DNA of 64,000 nt from Chlamydoabsidia padenii (lineage: Eukaryota > Mucoromycota > Mucoromycetes > Mucorales > Cunninghamellaceae), in contig JAIWND010000012.1 in the NCBI GenBank assembly GCA_025330725.1, forward strand, positions 682,001-746,000, read 5' to 3'. Position numbers and translations under genes: made by a program. Positions 24,561 to 36,400 of this stretch are shown piece by piece. Under the pieces are notes generated by a model, which saw nothing but the letters and a program-made list of their open reading frames with translations, made no database searches and was not told where the DNA came from. Position 1 is the first letter of the stretch; each line of letters starts with the position of its first letter.

Positions 24561-24974
24561 ATGGTAATAATTAGGTCCACACGTCTTCTTTTAACAATTA
24601 TGATGGCACTATCAGCAATCTCATGCTTTGTGATCCAACTCGAGGCCAACATAAACATCAACCAGCTGGCTAAAGAAACAGACAATCAATCTATCATGGC
24701 ACCAAAGACTGTCACCGTCACCATCACTGATCCCACACCCACAATATTTAAAGAAAAAAAACCTACTGTGCTCACCAGCAGAACCATTCCTATCACCTTG
24801 GACCCACCTACCTCGACCACACCTGATCCGACATATCAAAAAGAAATAGATCATCTTCCTTGTCTTAATCTGTATGAGCCTTGTACGGAATCTCGTCACC
24901 ATTGCTGTTACGGCTCATGTCAACCCTATACAAAGTATTCGTTCATTGGTAACTTTACCGTATGCATGGAATAG
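24561..24974 (+). CDS. Small secreted six-cysteine protein
   Basis: 137 codons, no intron needed. Residues 1-28 form a strong signal peptide (basic start, then a long hydrophobic run to about CFVIQLEA). A Thr/Pro-rich linker follows (about 45-97), and the last 40 residues hold all six mature cysteines with spacing C-x6-C-x6-CC-x3-C-x14-C. The order C-C-CC-C-C is that of inhibitor-cystine-knot miniproteins. No family is recognised and no activity is implied: knottin-like folds include enzyme inhibitors, binding modules and defence peptides. A GGCGGGTCTC element lies about 60 bp upstream of the ATG. The gene sits between the Bqt4-like gene and a tRNA. Confidence 0.7.
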   Translation: MVIIRSTRLLLTIMMALSAISCFVIQLEANININQLAKETDNQSIMAPKTVTVTITDPTPTIFKEKKPTVLTSRTIPITLDPPTSTTPDPTYQKEIDHLPCLNLYEPCTESRHHCCYGSCQPYTKYSFIGNFTVCME

Positions 24975-25158
24975 CTATTATCAGTCCCATGATAACATGA
25001 TTCTAAGTAACCACATATTTTAATGTCTCAAATAAAGAACCTACGAAGGGGTGATTGTTTAGAATCACCATTTTATGACTTCAAACCCCATCAACATTCA
25101 TGCATGAATCCAAATACATTTTAAACTCCGCTGGAAGAGGCCAAAAATTTTATAGAAA

Positions 25159-25229
25159 GGTCGCACCGAGAATCGAACTCGGGCTGCCAGATTCAAAGTC
25201 TGGAGTCATAACCATTAGACCATGCAACC
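25159..25229 (-). tRNA. tRNA-Gln (anticodon UUG)
   Basis: Read on the minus strand, the 71-nt element folds as a tRNA. The acceptor stem pairs GGTTGCA with TGCGACC (one G-T pair). The anticodon arm is CCAGA / CTTTGAA / TCTGG with anticodon TTG. The T arm contains GTTCGATTC. No intron is present. It decodes CAA. A T-rich stretch just downstream on the minus strand (about 25147-25152) can serve as the Pol III terminator. No CCA is encoded, as usual for eukaryotes. Confidence 0.95.
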
Positions 25230-25541
25230 TTATACTGACAAAAAAATTGCTTGGTACTATATAAAGCACCTCTAATAAAAATCACGTGACTTTCTATATT
25301 AAGATACAGTTGTAAAGCCGACGCTTTCAGAAGATATGATTGGCATATACGACTGGATTTAAAGCGGGGACCCATACAATCTATGCAAAAAAAAAAAAAA
25401 AAAAAGACATCAAGACAACATGATATGTGAAAAAAGTAAAGTTTTATTTATTTATTTATTATAATCTGCAAATACAACTACACTAAACCCCATTAGAGTA
25501 ATAGAATATGTAAAACAACCATGCTATTATAGACTACTTTT
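25230..25541. other. Gap between tRNA-Gln and the PEBP gene
   Basis: Upstream region of the tRNA on the minus strand and the 3' region of the PEBP gene. It includes an A-tract near 25386-25405 and tandem TTTA units near 25443-25459. No gene is seen. Confidence 0.5.
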
Positions 25542-26291
25542 TCAAGATTTGCAGTAAAAAAAGTTAGCCGCCACAAGTTCGAGTTGGTTGGTAGCAGCAT
25601 ACTGTTTGAAGTCAAAGGTACGACGGTCTTGAACACCTTGTGCCAATGCTTCGAATGAATTGTTCTTGTTTGCTTGTTTATAAAGTAAGAAGATATATCG
25701 ATGATCGCCTGACCCAGGAGGTGGAGCGGGACCCATGTAGTTGGTCAATTGAGTAGAAGATGCATTGACTTGAGCTTGTTGACCACCTAAAAAAAGAGTA
25801 TCGTTAGTATCATTTGTATCAAGATGTGAGCCTACCATCTTTATAGTCTGACTTGCCTGGAATGTTCGTCACCACCCAATGTCGCCAAGGTCCATTCTTG
25901 GGGTCTGATCTTGAAGGAGCGTCTGGGTCAACCTATATAATAGAATGATAACAAAGGGTGCATAGGTTGTAAAAGTCCCAAGTTGGTTTAATGGAGGTTT
26001 CATTCATGAGACTTACCAGAAACAAAGTATATTCGGCATCTTCATCCCCAGGAAAAAATTGAACTTGAGGTGCTTCAGAGGTTTGAGTAGTTGTCAAGTG
26101 ATTTCCCATTTCAACGTCTTGGTCGCCATACTTCACCATGAGTATTGTTTCAGGATGGAAGCCTTCATGGATAACTAAAAGCCAAGAGTTAGCCAAGCTT
26201 TTTAATTTACAATATGATACATACCATCAGGGACAAGTCCTGCTTCTTTGAAAGCATTCTGCAAGTTCATTTCAGCTGTAATTAGTGGCAT
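25542..26291 (-). CDS. Phosphatidylethanolamine-binding protein (PEBP/TFS1 family)
   Basis: Four exons on the minus strand: 26225-26291, 26017-26174, 25836-25932, 25542-25786; 188 codons plus stop, a normal PEBP length. The PEBP signature is present: VDPDAPSR at residues 76-83 followed by GPWRHWVVTNIPG, then a YMGPAPPPGSGDHRYIF segment, which together build the anion-binding pocket. Yeast relatives (Tfs1) inhibit carboxypeptidase Y and Ras-GAP, and others bind phospholipid headgroups; the role here is unspecified. No signal peptide. The third donor is taken as GT at 25835, because the extra residues it adds fit the family loop better than a GC donor 23 nt upstream. Confidence 0.92.
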
Positions 26292-26514
26292 CGTTGTCGT
26301 TAGTTAGTGTGAGTAATTAAAAAAAAGAAGAGAGACACTAAAGAATAAAAGCAAAAAGATAAAAATTATATAGGCAAAGTGTGAAACTTTTCTGGCCAAT
26401 CCGATGACTAGAATTTATATCCCGCACCGACAGAGAGAGAGACAAAAGGATTTTATTCTAATCGAACCCATTTTCTTTTACTTTTCTTTCTTCTTGACCC
26501 ATATGCAACTTATA
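26292..26514. promoter_or_regulatory. Shared divergent promoter (PEBP / Rab genes)
   Basis: The two start codons lie only 223 bp apart in opposite directions. The gap holds ATATCCCGCACC at 26417-26428 and pyrimidine-rich sequence before the Rab start. Promoter function is inferred from position. Confidence 0.4.
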
Positions 26515-27656
26515 ATGTCAACTACGACAGACGATAATATACAACCCATTACAAACATAAACTTGTCACCGCAACTTCAACTTAAACTTGTCCTATTAGG
26601 TACGTAACAAAAAAGTAATAAAGCTATACTTGGCTTAATCCCCACCCCCTCTTGCCTTCTCCATGACTTTTAACACACTTCAACCTCTTTTTCTTTATAG
26701 GTGAATCTGGTGTTGGAAAAACTTCGTTTCTCCATCGTTTTGTGAATGCTGACTTTACAGATAATCGGGAACCTACTGTTGGAGGTAAAAGCTGTTAAAC
26801 CAATAACCAAATTATACATTACTGATGCTTCTTTTATTTTAGCTGGGTTCCTTACGAAGACCTACAAAGTGGACGATAGAATGCTGAAACTGAATTGTTG
26901 GGATACAGCTGGCCAAGAACGATTCCACTCACTGGCGGTAAGACCTTCAACTTTTTTTTTTTTTTCTCTAAACCAACAAGTGATAGGTATACACCTATTA
27001 TGAAACTCATATCTTTGTTTTTATATATTTATATATATTGATAGCCAATGTACTATCGTGGTGCACAGGCTGCTGTAGTGATTTTCGATGTAACAAAACA
27101 GGTATCAAAAAAAAAAAAAAAAAAAAAAAAAAAAGATGAGTATACATACTTGACATATATCGACTCACTGTGGATTATATATAGGCTACCTTTGCAAAAG
27201 CGAAGAGTTGGATACACGAGCTACAGCGGCAAGCACCTCCACATATTGTGATCGCATTGGTGGGCAACAAAATTGATTTATGCGAATCACAACAAGAATC
27301 GACCGACGAGGATAATGAACACCAGGACCGACAAGTGACAACGGAAGAAGCCTCACAATATGCTGCTGAAACCGGTGCATTGTTTTTCGAAACAAGTGCT
27401 CGATTGAACTTGAACGTCGACAAGGTGTTTACGGAAATAGGTAATATACACCCACACCCACACACTCAAATATATAAATAGGATGCATGTCTAATGCGAT
27501 ATCTTTGTTTACTTAGCTCAAAATGTACCTGTTGAATTCCTCAAGCCTGTACGCCAACCCGGTGGAAACAAATCCAACAATGATCTCAACAACAGAATCA
27601 ATTTATCAAATGGAAACGACGGATTACGAACAGCGGGCTCAGGGTGTGCATGTTAA
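26515..27656 (+). CDS. Rab5-like small GTPase (Vps21/Ypt52 group)
   Basis: Six exons: 26515-26599, 26701-26784, 26843-26937, 27045-27101, 27185-27440, 27517-27656; 238 codons plus stop. A second in-frame ATG at 26503 would add four residues. All G motifs are present: P-loop GESGVGKTS, switch I Thr in [24 protein letters not shown], and ETSA. The [12 protein letters not shown] segment is characteristic of Rab5 proteins. The protein ends in CAC, a double-geranylgeranylation signal. An acidic insert of about 14 residues follows NKIDL, before the G5 region, and a disordered Asn-rich tail precedes the lipid motif. Rab5 proteins direct early endosome fusion and endocytic traffic. Confidence 0.94.
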
Positions 27657-28417
27657 TGTTGGCTATAGTATTGCTTTGTTTAGTATTTCTCCTTCTTTTT
27701 ATTTGATTACAGTTATCACGGAATATGATATCACCTCCCCCCTTCCCCATTCACCTTATATATATATATATATATATAAACTACTATCATGGCTGTCACA
27801 ATAAATAAACTGTAGATACCATTTATCCAAATGTGTGTGTGTTTTTATATCTGATTCGTATCACCATCTAATAATTAGGCATTGATTCACGATTTACTAT
27901 GCTTGCCACCATCGTACATACACACAACAAAATAAATGAATGTCGCCACCCAAATCACACATGCCCTTATTGATACATAGTCTGCAGTGCATACCCCCGG
28001 GTCTTTATTTATATGCCCTCCTTGTTTCCCTAACATATATAAATATACACTCACACGCTTCCCAATTGGATGCATTCATTTTCTCGATTGAAGGGTATCT
28101 TTACATGAAAAGACCGAGCGGGTCATTTGTCTACAAGAATAGCAAATGATACCTTGCATCCAATTAAAAAAAAAAAAAAAAAAGTCGTCTGTCTTTTTGA
28201 CAATAGTTGTAATAATATATGTTTATTATAAAAATGAAGTTTGATTTATAAATAGGGGTAGGGAAGGGATAAAAGGAGGAGGAGATACTACAGCAGCTGG
28301 CAGTTATTATAACAACAGCAACAAAAAGATATAATGTATAGACAAATAAATAAAGATATGTATAAAAAGTTAAGGGGAGAGAAGAGGAGTTGACTAGTAC
28401 TAAATGATCACAGTAAA
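27657..28417. other. Convergent intergenic region, Rab to DDHD genes
   Basis: Contains the 3' regions of two converging genes, a TA repeat at about 27758-27778, and the candidate structured RNA at 28064-28165 followed by an A-tract of about 18. No protein frame is convincing. Confidence 0.5.
28064..28165. ncRNA. Candidate structured RNA element
   Basis: A 102-nt block with nested perfect complementarity. P1 pairs 28064-28074 with 28155-28165 (AATTGGATGCA / TGCATCCAATT). P2 pairs 28094-28099 with 28148-28153 (GGTATC / GATACC). P3 is a small hairpin at 28112-28115/28121-28124. P4 pairs 28125-28129 with 28143-28147. On the 3' side P4, P2 and P1 are almost contiguous, giving a three-way junction closed by a long stem. 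An AT-rich TATA-like stretch lies about 20-30 bp upstream on the + strand and an A-tract follows. No known RNA family is recognised. The strand is undetermined, because a palindromic fold exists on both. An inverted-repeat element is the alternative. Confidence 0.3.
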
Positions 28418-30608
28418 CTAGTGAGTTGCATTATCTAGCTGATACACCATTCTCCAAAGCATGTCCTTATTGTTCCAGTAAGAGAAGTGGGCTTGTAAAC
28501 CAAGAAGATACTGATTTGACACCACACCGCCCAAGAGTGGTTCAGGTTCTAATGAATAATCCAAACGCCGTTGACCAGGTAGTGATTCCAGTAACATCGT
28601 ATTTTCTTCTAAAGACGAGGCAGGTGATAAAGGTTGCTGAGATTGTCGTCGTTTCTGTTGTGTAGAGAATCGAGGAGAGGCTTCGTAGATTTGGCTTTGA
28701 CGGCGTCGGTATAGCATGTTGGGATCATTCATGGCAGCTGTGATACCTGGTGGCGGTGTGTTCATGCATCGTGTCGATTTCTTCATTCGAATGTGCTTGT
28801 CAGATTTTGATGCATAATAGTTGATTTCGTCTTCTTCTTCATCATCAATGTCGGATCCAATGGCAGAGTCTCGGTCAAATGAGGTACGAGGTGATATATA
28901 CTGGAAGAGCGCACCTACCGACGATAAAAGAGTTCCCCGATCACCCGATTCCGTCGTCTTGTCCGTATCATTGTCACCCGAAGGTAAATGATTATCCTGC
29001 ATTCGAGTCATCCGGGAGTCAATAGTTAATGGAGAATGTGAGAGATTATCGAGATCGGTGATGTAGTTATTATCGTAGATGTCGGCAACAGAGGGAGGAG
29101 TATTAATAGTAAGTGGGTTATTGACAGTAGGAGGAGTTTGTTGAGGGATGTGTTGAGGACCTGTAGGAGAGTGGTTTGTACGTGATGGTTGAGGGGTGCA
29201 TAAAGTTGATAATTCTTGTGTTGATTTGTCGTTTGATTTTTTGAACCAAGATGTCATCCAGTCAGTAAGAGATGAGATAAATGGTGTGGCAGAGGCAGGC
29301 ACGATAGCAGTTTCCACCCGAATACTATCATGATGCCGACAATCAGGATGATATAGAGGTTCTACACGATAAGCCTAAATGAGAATTAGATCAAGTTAAT
29401 AAGGAGATAGTTCTTGTAATAATAAATGACATGATCAATCACGTTTGATGTACATATAAAAATCTATTATTCGTAGATATAGATGTGTATAGGAGAGATG
29501 TAGGAGATTCAAGGAAGTAAGGTCAAGGGGGAGAGGCGTAAGAGGGGATGGGGAAGTAAAAACTTACCAATGGATCACAGGGATGGTATATGTTTTCAAA
29601 GATGGTTGAGTTATCAGGATGATACAGTTTTGGATCTTGATTACGTATATTGAGGAATCCACCAAGAGGACATCCAACACCAAATAAAAAGTGCGGCTTA
29701 AATTCAAGACGAGGAACCACCAAGTTCAATTTGTCGAGTTGATCTTGTTCTTCTACGGTTTCCACTGTGCGTTGATGAGCCAGAATATCCCAAGTAATAA
29801 GTCCGCCAAGGCTATGCATGAGTGAAGTTTAAAAGTATTAGATTATATGAAACTAAAATTAGTCATTTGATAACTTACGAATAGCCAAAGATGCCGATAT
29901 TCCCGTTAAAGGCAGGGTGTGCATCCATGAATTCGTGATAACTGTCGTTAAAGCACCGGGTCACATGAGTCACTATACTTTGCTGTCTGTCTTTGGCGAG
30001 ATAATAGAGTGCATCCATCATATAGTCGTTACTGATTAACCGCATACCAGGAATGGTCGATAAACTAATATTGTTTAAGCAGTCGTCTGTTTCTTCATGA
30101 ATGTGTTTGTGCCATTCGATAGGAATAAGTTGGATACGAATGTCGCGGTGAGGCATGCGTGCCTGTAATACTTCACAGATCGTTTTTCGAATGGTTTCCA
30201 CTAATTCAAAAACAATATTAAAAAAAAAAAAAAAAAAAAAAGATCAGTTGGTTTTCTAGTTATATAGTCACTTTAACAAGAGTTACTTACTGTGTTGTTC
30301 AAAGTAACCAAATCGTTCCGTTTGTTGTCCGATTCCCTAAAGATCCATGTCATCAAAAAGAAAAAGTAGTTAAAACCAAAAGTCTCTTGATAGGTTATTG
30401 TATACTTACATGAATAACAAAGATAACATGATCAATAAAGTCTTCTTCGCCTTGTTCCCATACAGAGTGTGTTTCTTCACCTTGATAAAATTGATAAAGT
30501 AAAAAGAGATGAGTAAAAATAAAAAGGGCGCTGAATTTAGGCATATATCAATTTTCAATTACCGCTCATCGAAGGTTCAGCAAGATCAGTGTGAGTATCA
30601 TAAATCAT
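28418..30608 (-). CDS. DDHD-domain phospholipase (PA-PLA1-like)
   Basis: Six exons on the minus strand: 30563-30608, 30410-30480, 30291-30336, 29879-30200, 29568-29811, 28418-29374; 561 codons plus stop. Landmarks are HVIFVIHGIGQQTE near residue 35, a GYSLGG nucleophile elbow with Ser162 spanning a splice junction, then a GCPLGGFL segment and HPCDPLAYRVEPL, the start of the DDHD domain. An inserted acidic, Ser-rich disordered stretch of about 200 residues interrupts the DDHD part before the closing AHFSYWNNKDMLW segment. Animal DDHD1/DDHD2 hydrolyse phosphatidic acid or other lipids at ER/Golgi membranes. The N-terminus is short for the family, so upstream exons beyond 30608 may be missing, although none was found. 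Confidence 0.88.
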
Positions 30609-32017
30609 GTGTATGTGATGTAAATTGAAGAGATAAGAAAAAGGAAAAGTAAAAGAAAAAAAGGGCGGTTTATAAATCTTTTATTGACTACAAATGTTCT
30701 ACCGTATTTCACAAACATCACCCCCTTTGATGAAGCCAACCTCCTTAACAATAACAATTCTCTTTGTCAGAATGAAAAAAAAAAAAAAAAAAGTTTGCTC
30801 TTCACAGGTAATATATGCAGGTAAGTAGACCCAATATAAAAGGAAAACGGTATTATTACCATCCAAAGGACTAATGCAGCGTCCCTTTTTTTCTTTACTC
30901 TTTCGTTTATTAAGGGACGGGCTTATGAAGGAGAAAGGTGGCAAGGTTCAAATCCCGACATAACACGTTTGAGGAGGGAAAACCTTCTTTCTCGGTAACA
31001 ATCTCAATGCAAACTTCTATCATTACAATAATTTTCTTTGTTGGTGCCTGTGGGTGGCAATAAAATGACCTTCGAATTTGTATGCGGTATTTCTCATTGT
31101 CACTTCCAAGAAAACCAAATTCAAATCCCGCCGTCGATCTTTGTTCCCATTCCTTTTTTTATTATGTGGAACCCCGCTTTTGTTTCTCTTTCTTTTTGTT
31201 TTTATAATTCAAGTCAAGTTGATATAACCCAAACTGTTGAAGGGAGGGTATTTCCGTCATAACTATTTAGGTTCGGTTTAGAAGACAACAACAGGTAAAA
31301 AAAAAAAAAAAAAAAAAACGTTTTGCTTTTGAATGATTAACTCTCCTTCTTTTGGTTTGGCCATTCTTTTTGACAAACACTCAATTTGGGTGCTAGTTTT
31401 GTGGCTTCTAAAGTTAAACAAGCCTGTTTAACTTAATGGTAAGTTCTTGTGGATTAATAGGAGTAGGAATAGTAGGATAGGAGGAATGACTGGGTGGGCT
31501 ATTGACGCGTGCTGAAAATAAATATGGTTTAAGGAAGTTGTTGTTGGAGGGGGGCAAGAGGGGCGGGGGGTTGATTGAACGAAAAAAAATCATACATACT
31601 GACATATTATCTAAATTTGTAGATCAGGACTCACTGGAACACCTGATACTCAAGGAGAAAACAAGACACCTTGACCAACATACGAAACTAGTTGATTATG
31701 ACTGCCCCGATCCTCATCTATAAAGAAAGGTAGCGGTAATCAAGAATACATAAAAGTAGTGACTAGGTGTGCTGCTATTAATTCTCGCGGTGGTAACATT
31801 AACTGTGGTGCGCACCAGTGTCATCTTCATCAGGCGGTAAGTTCATCAAATCAAAAAGAAATCACACTAATCAGACTTTGTATCTTATTTATATAACATT
31901 AGACTACTCAATTGTTATCTATAGACAAATGTATGAATGGACTTTACTGCGAAATATTGTTATACGTGATGATTATGGTGTGGATAGGATATATCCAGAT
32001 ATGGTATTATACAACAG

Positions 32018-32062
<45 letters not shown>

Positions 32063-33406
32063 TTTATAGATCATGGTGCTGGAAAGCACTCTTGTAAATA
32101 ACGATGTTTAGGATTCCATCATAATTTGATAAAGGTAGGTAAAGTAAAAAAAGGTAACATCGATAGACACTAACTTCTCTCACCTCCCCCGTTAGATCGC
32201 TTCACTCTCTTGGGATGAAAACTGTAGAATATGGATATACTTGGGTACCTGTTGACTCAAGATAAAAATAAAAAAAAAATCAAAGCTCTCCTTTGTCTTC
32301 CCGGCTCAACATGGCGATGACTTTTGTGCATATATGGAATACTTTAGTTGTTACTTAGAATAGTTTATATGTTGAAAAGTAATAAAACCCAAATTCACCA
32401 AACTTTATGATGTATAGGACTACTTTAATAAACTACATAAATGGTTGGGCAAATTACTTCTTTTATTTTGACATGTCTATCTTTTTTTTTTTTTTATCGT
32501 TAATTCATGCCCTACTCTTCTATCTCACCATAAAAGTATAGATACATGAGGCTGCATGGTGGTCAGATATACTCCGACTTCATTTATGCAACTACCAAGA
32601 AGCAAATATTAAGCTTTTTTTTTTAATGCCGTTTCATTCTGAATTCTTCATTGTCTTGAATCATGAAGCATAAATGTACATACAATGCTGCAATGAAGAA
32701 GACATCATTGATCCATTTTGGAAGATCGATCGGGGATACCCAGTCAAGATGACTTCCTCAACATATTTAAATCCCGACATTCATGCAAAAGCATGAAAAC
32801 TTCAATACCCGCTCACCATCTACAATGACCCCTTTCCGTCTTTGTGTAGTAATGTCATATGTGGATTACCATTTTTCTTGACCTCTTTTACCTAAAATTT
32901 TTCTTTACCCTGGTGTTATGCACATAAATCTTTGTGAATGACCTACACACAAGCACTCACCATTCTTTCCAATCGATAATGGCCTTTTCCTAGCCATTGT
33001 ACTCCGCCAATATTACCGTTATGCAGATTCTCATATTGAACAAGGTTAGATCAGTCCTTTATGCATTTCATCTGCATGAATTGCTTTTAAATCCCGACAT
33101 ATGCCATTCCTAATGGTTTCCCAAATCATACTTGAGTCAAATTCAAAAACAACAACAACAACAACAACAACACAATTACTACAATCATTTGCATAAAGAG
33201 TAGCAGCAGCAAACAGTGGTTTATTTATTTATATTTTCAATAAGATGTAGGGGGGGGAAACAATGTATACTATAAGGGGGTGCTAGATGATAGAGTAGAA
33301 TAATGGAGAGCTGTGTACAAAGATATACAAAAGAAGTAATCTGATATGGCTAGAATATAACAAATGAGTATAAAAGGGAAGGGGGGAGGGGGAAAAGAGT
33401 AGGATA
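30609..33406. other. Gene-poor region of 2.8 kb
   Basis: No recognisable gene. Several TTNAAATCCCG[AC]-type elements lie here: about 30949-30958, 31122-31131, 32768-32778 and 33088-33098. There are long homopolymers, including a 41-base T run at 32020-32060, and an (AAC)n stretch near 33148. A possible spliced frame is listed separately at 31903-32101. On the minus strand a short open frame at about 31414-31525, preceded by a good acceptor, ends at a stop; support is weak. Confidence 0.5.
31903..32101 (+). CDS. Possible last two exons of an unrecognised spliced gene
   Basis: A frame beginning after an acceptor (ttag) near 31902 reads YSIVIYRQMYEWTLLRNIV and onward to a donor (gtatta) at 32003. 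After a T-rich intron, an acceptor at 32061-32062 resumes the same frame (FIDHGAGKHSCK) to a TAA ending at 32101. A preceding exon candidate ends at a good donor at 31837. The composition looks protein-like, but another frame is also open across the first exon and no family or start was found. It may be a remnant. Confidence 0.22.
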
Positions 33407-36400
33407 TCAAGAGAGTAAAAAGCTGTTCGTTCCTTCTTGCATAGATTTCAATAGTTGCTTGTGCATAATCTTCTTGCTTGAGTAGTCTGGCATCTTGAGG
33501 TAGTTGGCACACGTCATCACAGATGGTAGGTAATCGTCAGCAGTCAAGGGGGCATCACAATTTTTCCTAACCACAGTGAATGTAGGTCGCATCGCTTTCC
33601 ATCCTATATAAAGTATAAGGTAGATATGAGTATTGATCATCATCATCATGTTATTTGTTCTTACCTCCAATAGGAAGTCGAGGAGATCCAGTGGTGAATT
33701 GCAAAAACCCTCGTTGATCTTCGGTGTTCATTTCAGAAAGAATTTCCAGCAGATTTTTGATGGTAGCACTTTCCATTGTAAACCCATGATCGGCCTTGAT
33801 GGTGTTGAATAAAGCTAAAAAAAGAAGAGTGTGTCTTAATACCCAAGCCTGTGTGTTTTTTTCTTTTCTTTTTTGCTCTACTTACTGGAGTAGGACCAAT
33901 CTTCAGATGAGGAGCCAAATAATGTTACCAATTCTTGACCAGTGAGGACCTTCAAATCTTCCACAGAGAATAAGCCATTGAATCCTTCGCGGAAAGCAGA
34001 TATTTGATCCTTCACTCCCGAGCCTACAATCATATCAGTCAATAGTTGGATATATTCTTCAACTGTGTCCATTGTAACTGGTATTTGGGACCCATTACGC
34101 TAAACATAATAAACAAAGCCGTTAAAATAGTGTTAGGTGATCGCCCACCAACTTTTTTGAACCCCGCTTTACCTTCAAATCAATATCAGGTCTTCCAGGT
34201 AAGGTGAAGTCCAGACACAAATCTTGAATTTTAGCACCATTGACTTCAATATTTCCAATAAGGACGGCTCGTTCTTTTGATGTCTGTGAAATAAAACAGT
34301 TTAACAAAGAGCTGATAAAGTCATTCATGGTCATGTTTCGATTGTACTTACAAGACCTTTATCGAGTTCAATAGAGCGTTTCTTATCAACGTATTCCTGC
34401 AGATGTGAGATGGATTTTCCGAGCACAGGGTCAACTTCCTAAAAAAAAAAAAAGACAAGTCAGTATCAGTATCGCTTTCAAGATTATATATTCATTTACC
34501 TTTATGATTTCAACAGAGCTAGTATCAGAGAAGAGAAGTAGCTTGAAGAATGCTGCATTGAAAGGGATGTCAATGATACGGAAATCCAGCATAGACTTTG
34601 CCACAAATTGACCAAGAGACTTGAATAGTTGAATCGTTTTTTTCTTTGTCTTTGCATCAGTTCGTTTGGACAATGGCGCCGGAAATAGACCTTGTTGAGT
34701 GACCACATATAAGCCTTTGTCGTTATCACCTTCACCTTCAAAAAGCGTGTTATCGTCCTGTCGCCACATGTTGGTAGACTTTTTGCAGAATTCCTTGGAT
34801 GCCAATGCATAGAATTCCAGCGTTGGCCCTAATCCCGATCCTTCTTCATCTGCATATTCAATTTCCAAGACTGGTTGTGAGCTGCCAAAGAGATCCATGA
34901 TCTTGACTGTGTATTCCAATATTTGATCACGCCTCACCAACACCTTTTTCCGTTCCATGTTACCCAAAGTTGGTTGTTGACGAGTTGCTGAAGATGAAGA
35001 TAATCCTTCACGGCCAGTTGTTCCACCATCTTCACCACGAGAATCATGTCGTTGTCCATTTTGAGTATTGTTCCGCATTTGCATACTTTGCCATCGAGCA
35101 ATCAGCCGAGAATAACCAAATGATGTGCTTTGGATAAAAAGATACCGGACATCAAATGGAAACAAGAATGCATAATGATCCATCAAGTACGAGGTCCAAT
35201 CTGGAAGACATGAGCTGGCCACAATCAAAGGTTCTTCTAGTTGTCGCTGCATTTTGGCCGCCATTTTCCGATTTACAAAGTCCGCCTGAGGCACCAGCAT
35301 CGTCGTTGCCATTGTTGTCGTTCTATCATCATCGTCTTGTCTGGATGGGGAAAGTACTGCCAGTTCCTTCAACAATTGCAAAATTTTCAAGCAGGTGGAG
35401 TTGTTTTCAGTCAATTGCTTAGGAGGTTCCATATTGCCATGTTGCCGCCGCACTTGAGTCTTCTGCTTCTTGTTGTCGCCCACATCGCCATCTGAGACCA
35501 AAACACGTTTGAATGTGACAGGATATGCCGTAGACCATACACCAAGATTTGCTGAGGGTCGTGCGTGTTGTCTATTGTTCTTCAGTTCAGATTTGTGGAT
35601 AGCGCCGTAGATCGTCATGTCGCTGGAGATTAGGGTGTCATTCATATAAAACTGTATTATCCATTTTCCTTTTTGATTTTTTCGAGACTTTTGATTGGCC
35701 GTTGTCGCTGGTGTATATTTTGATGTCGATGCTGATGATGTCGATGTGCCAGCAGAAGTGCCTGAAGAGGAATATGGTGTTGTTGTTTTTGCCTTGATCC
35801 TTTGTGATGCTCGACGAGGTGGGTTCCCTTTTGATGTTTTTTGGTCAACATCCTTCTTTTTTTCTGACGCAGATTTGATGATCTATACATAATTAATTTG
35901 TGAGTATACTATTCATGAGGTCTTTGTTCCATCCACCTTTGCACTACTTACCTTTGCGGGGTTTTTATTGTCCCCTTCAAGATCCATGTCATCAGAGGAG
36001 GGCATACTGTGGTCACCACTTGAGCCTGGGTTAAGCAACTTCATAAGAGCATCAGTGTCATCGATTTGAGAGAGTAAGTATTCCTCCAGGACACGGAAAG
36101 TCGCCACAGCATGAGTCGCCACAATCAAGTGTTGATATTCGGTAGGGATCCCAGGACCTTGTCCAGTGAGACGAATTCGTATTTGTTTGGCAAGTAACTG
36201 TACTGGATTTCGAATACTGTCGCTTGATGATGCATATGAGGAAGAGTCCAGAGGTGATACGACTTCAAAACGTTCAAATTGAGTAAAGAGAGTTCCCAAT
36301 CTTTTCACCAATAGTCGAAGAGCTGGGGAAGCCAATACACCATTTTCTTCATCCAGCTTGATTGTCTCCATAAAAATAGTATATAGCGTATTTCGTCTTC

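Noticed and set aside
25787..25859. GC-AG intron in the PEBP gene (donor GCAAGT after NIPG)
   Set aside because: A canonical GT donor 23 nt further (at 25835) keeps the frame, and the extra residues match the usual loop length of the family.
30940..30965. Possible tRNA suggested by the B-box-like GGTTCAAATCCCG
   Set aside because: No A box, acceptor stem or anticodon arm can be placed around it.
33148..33174. CRISPR-like short repeats ((AAC)n and other direct repeats)
   Set aside because: Simple microsatellites without spacers, in a eukaryotic genome.
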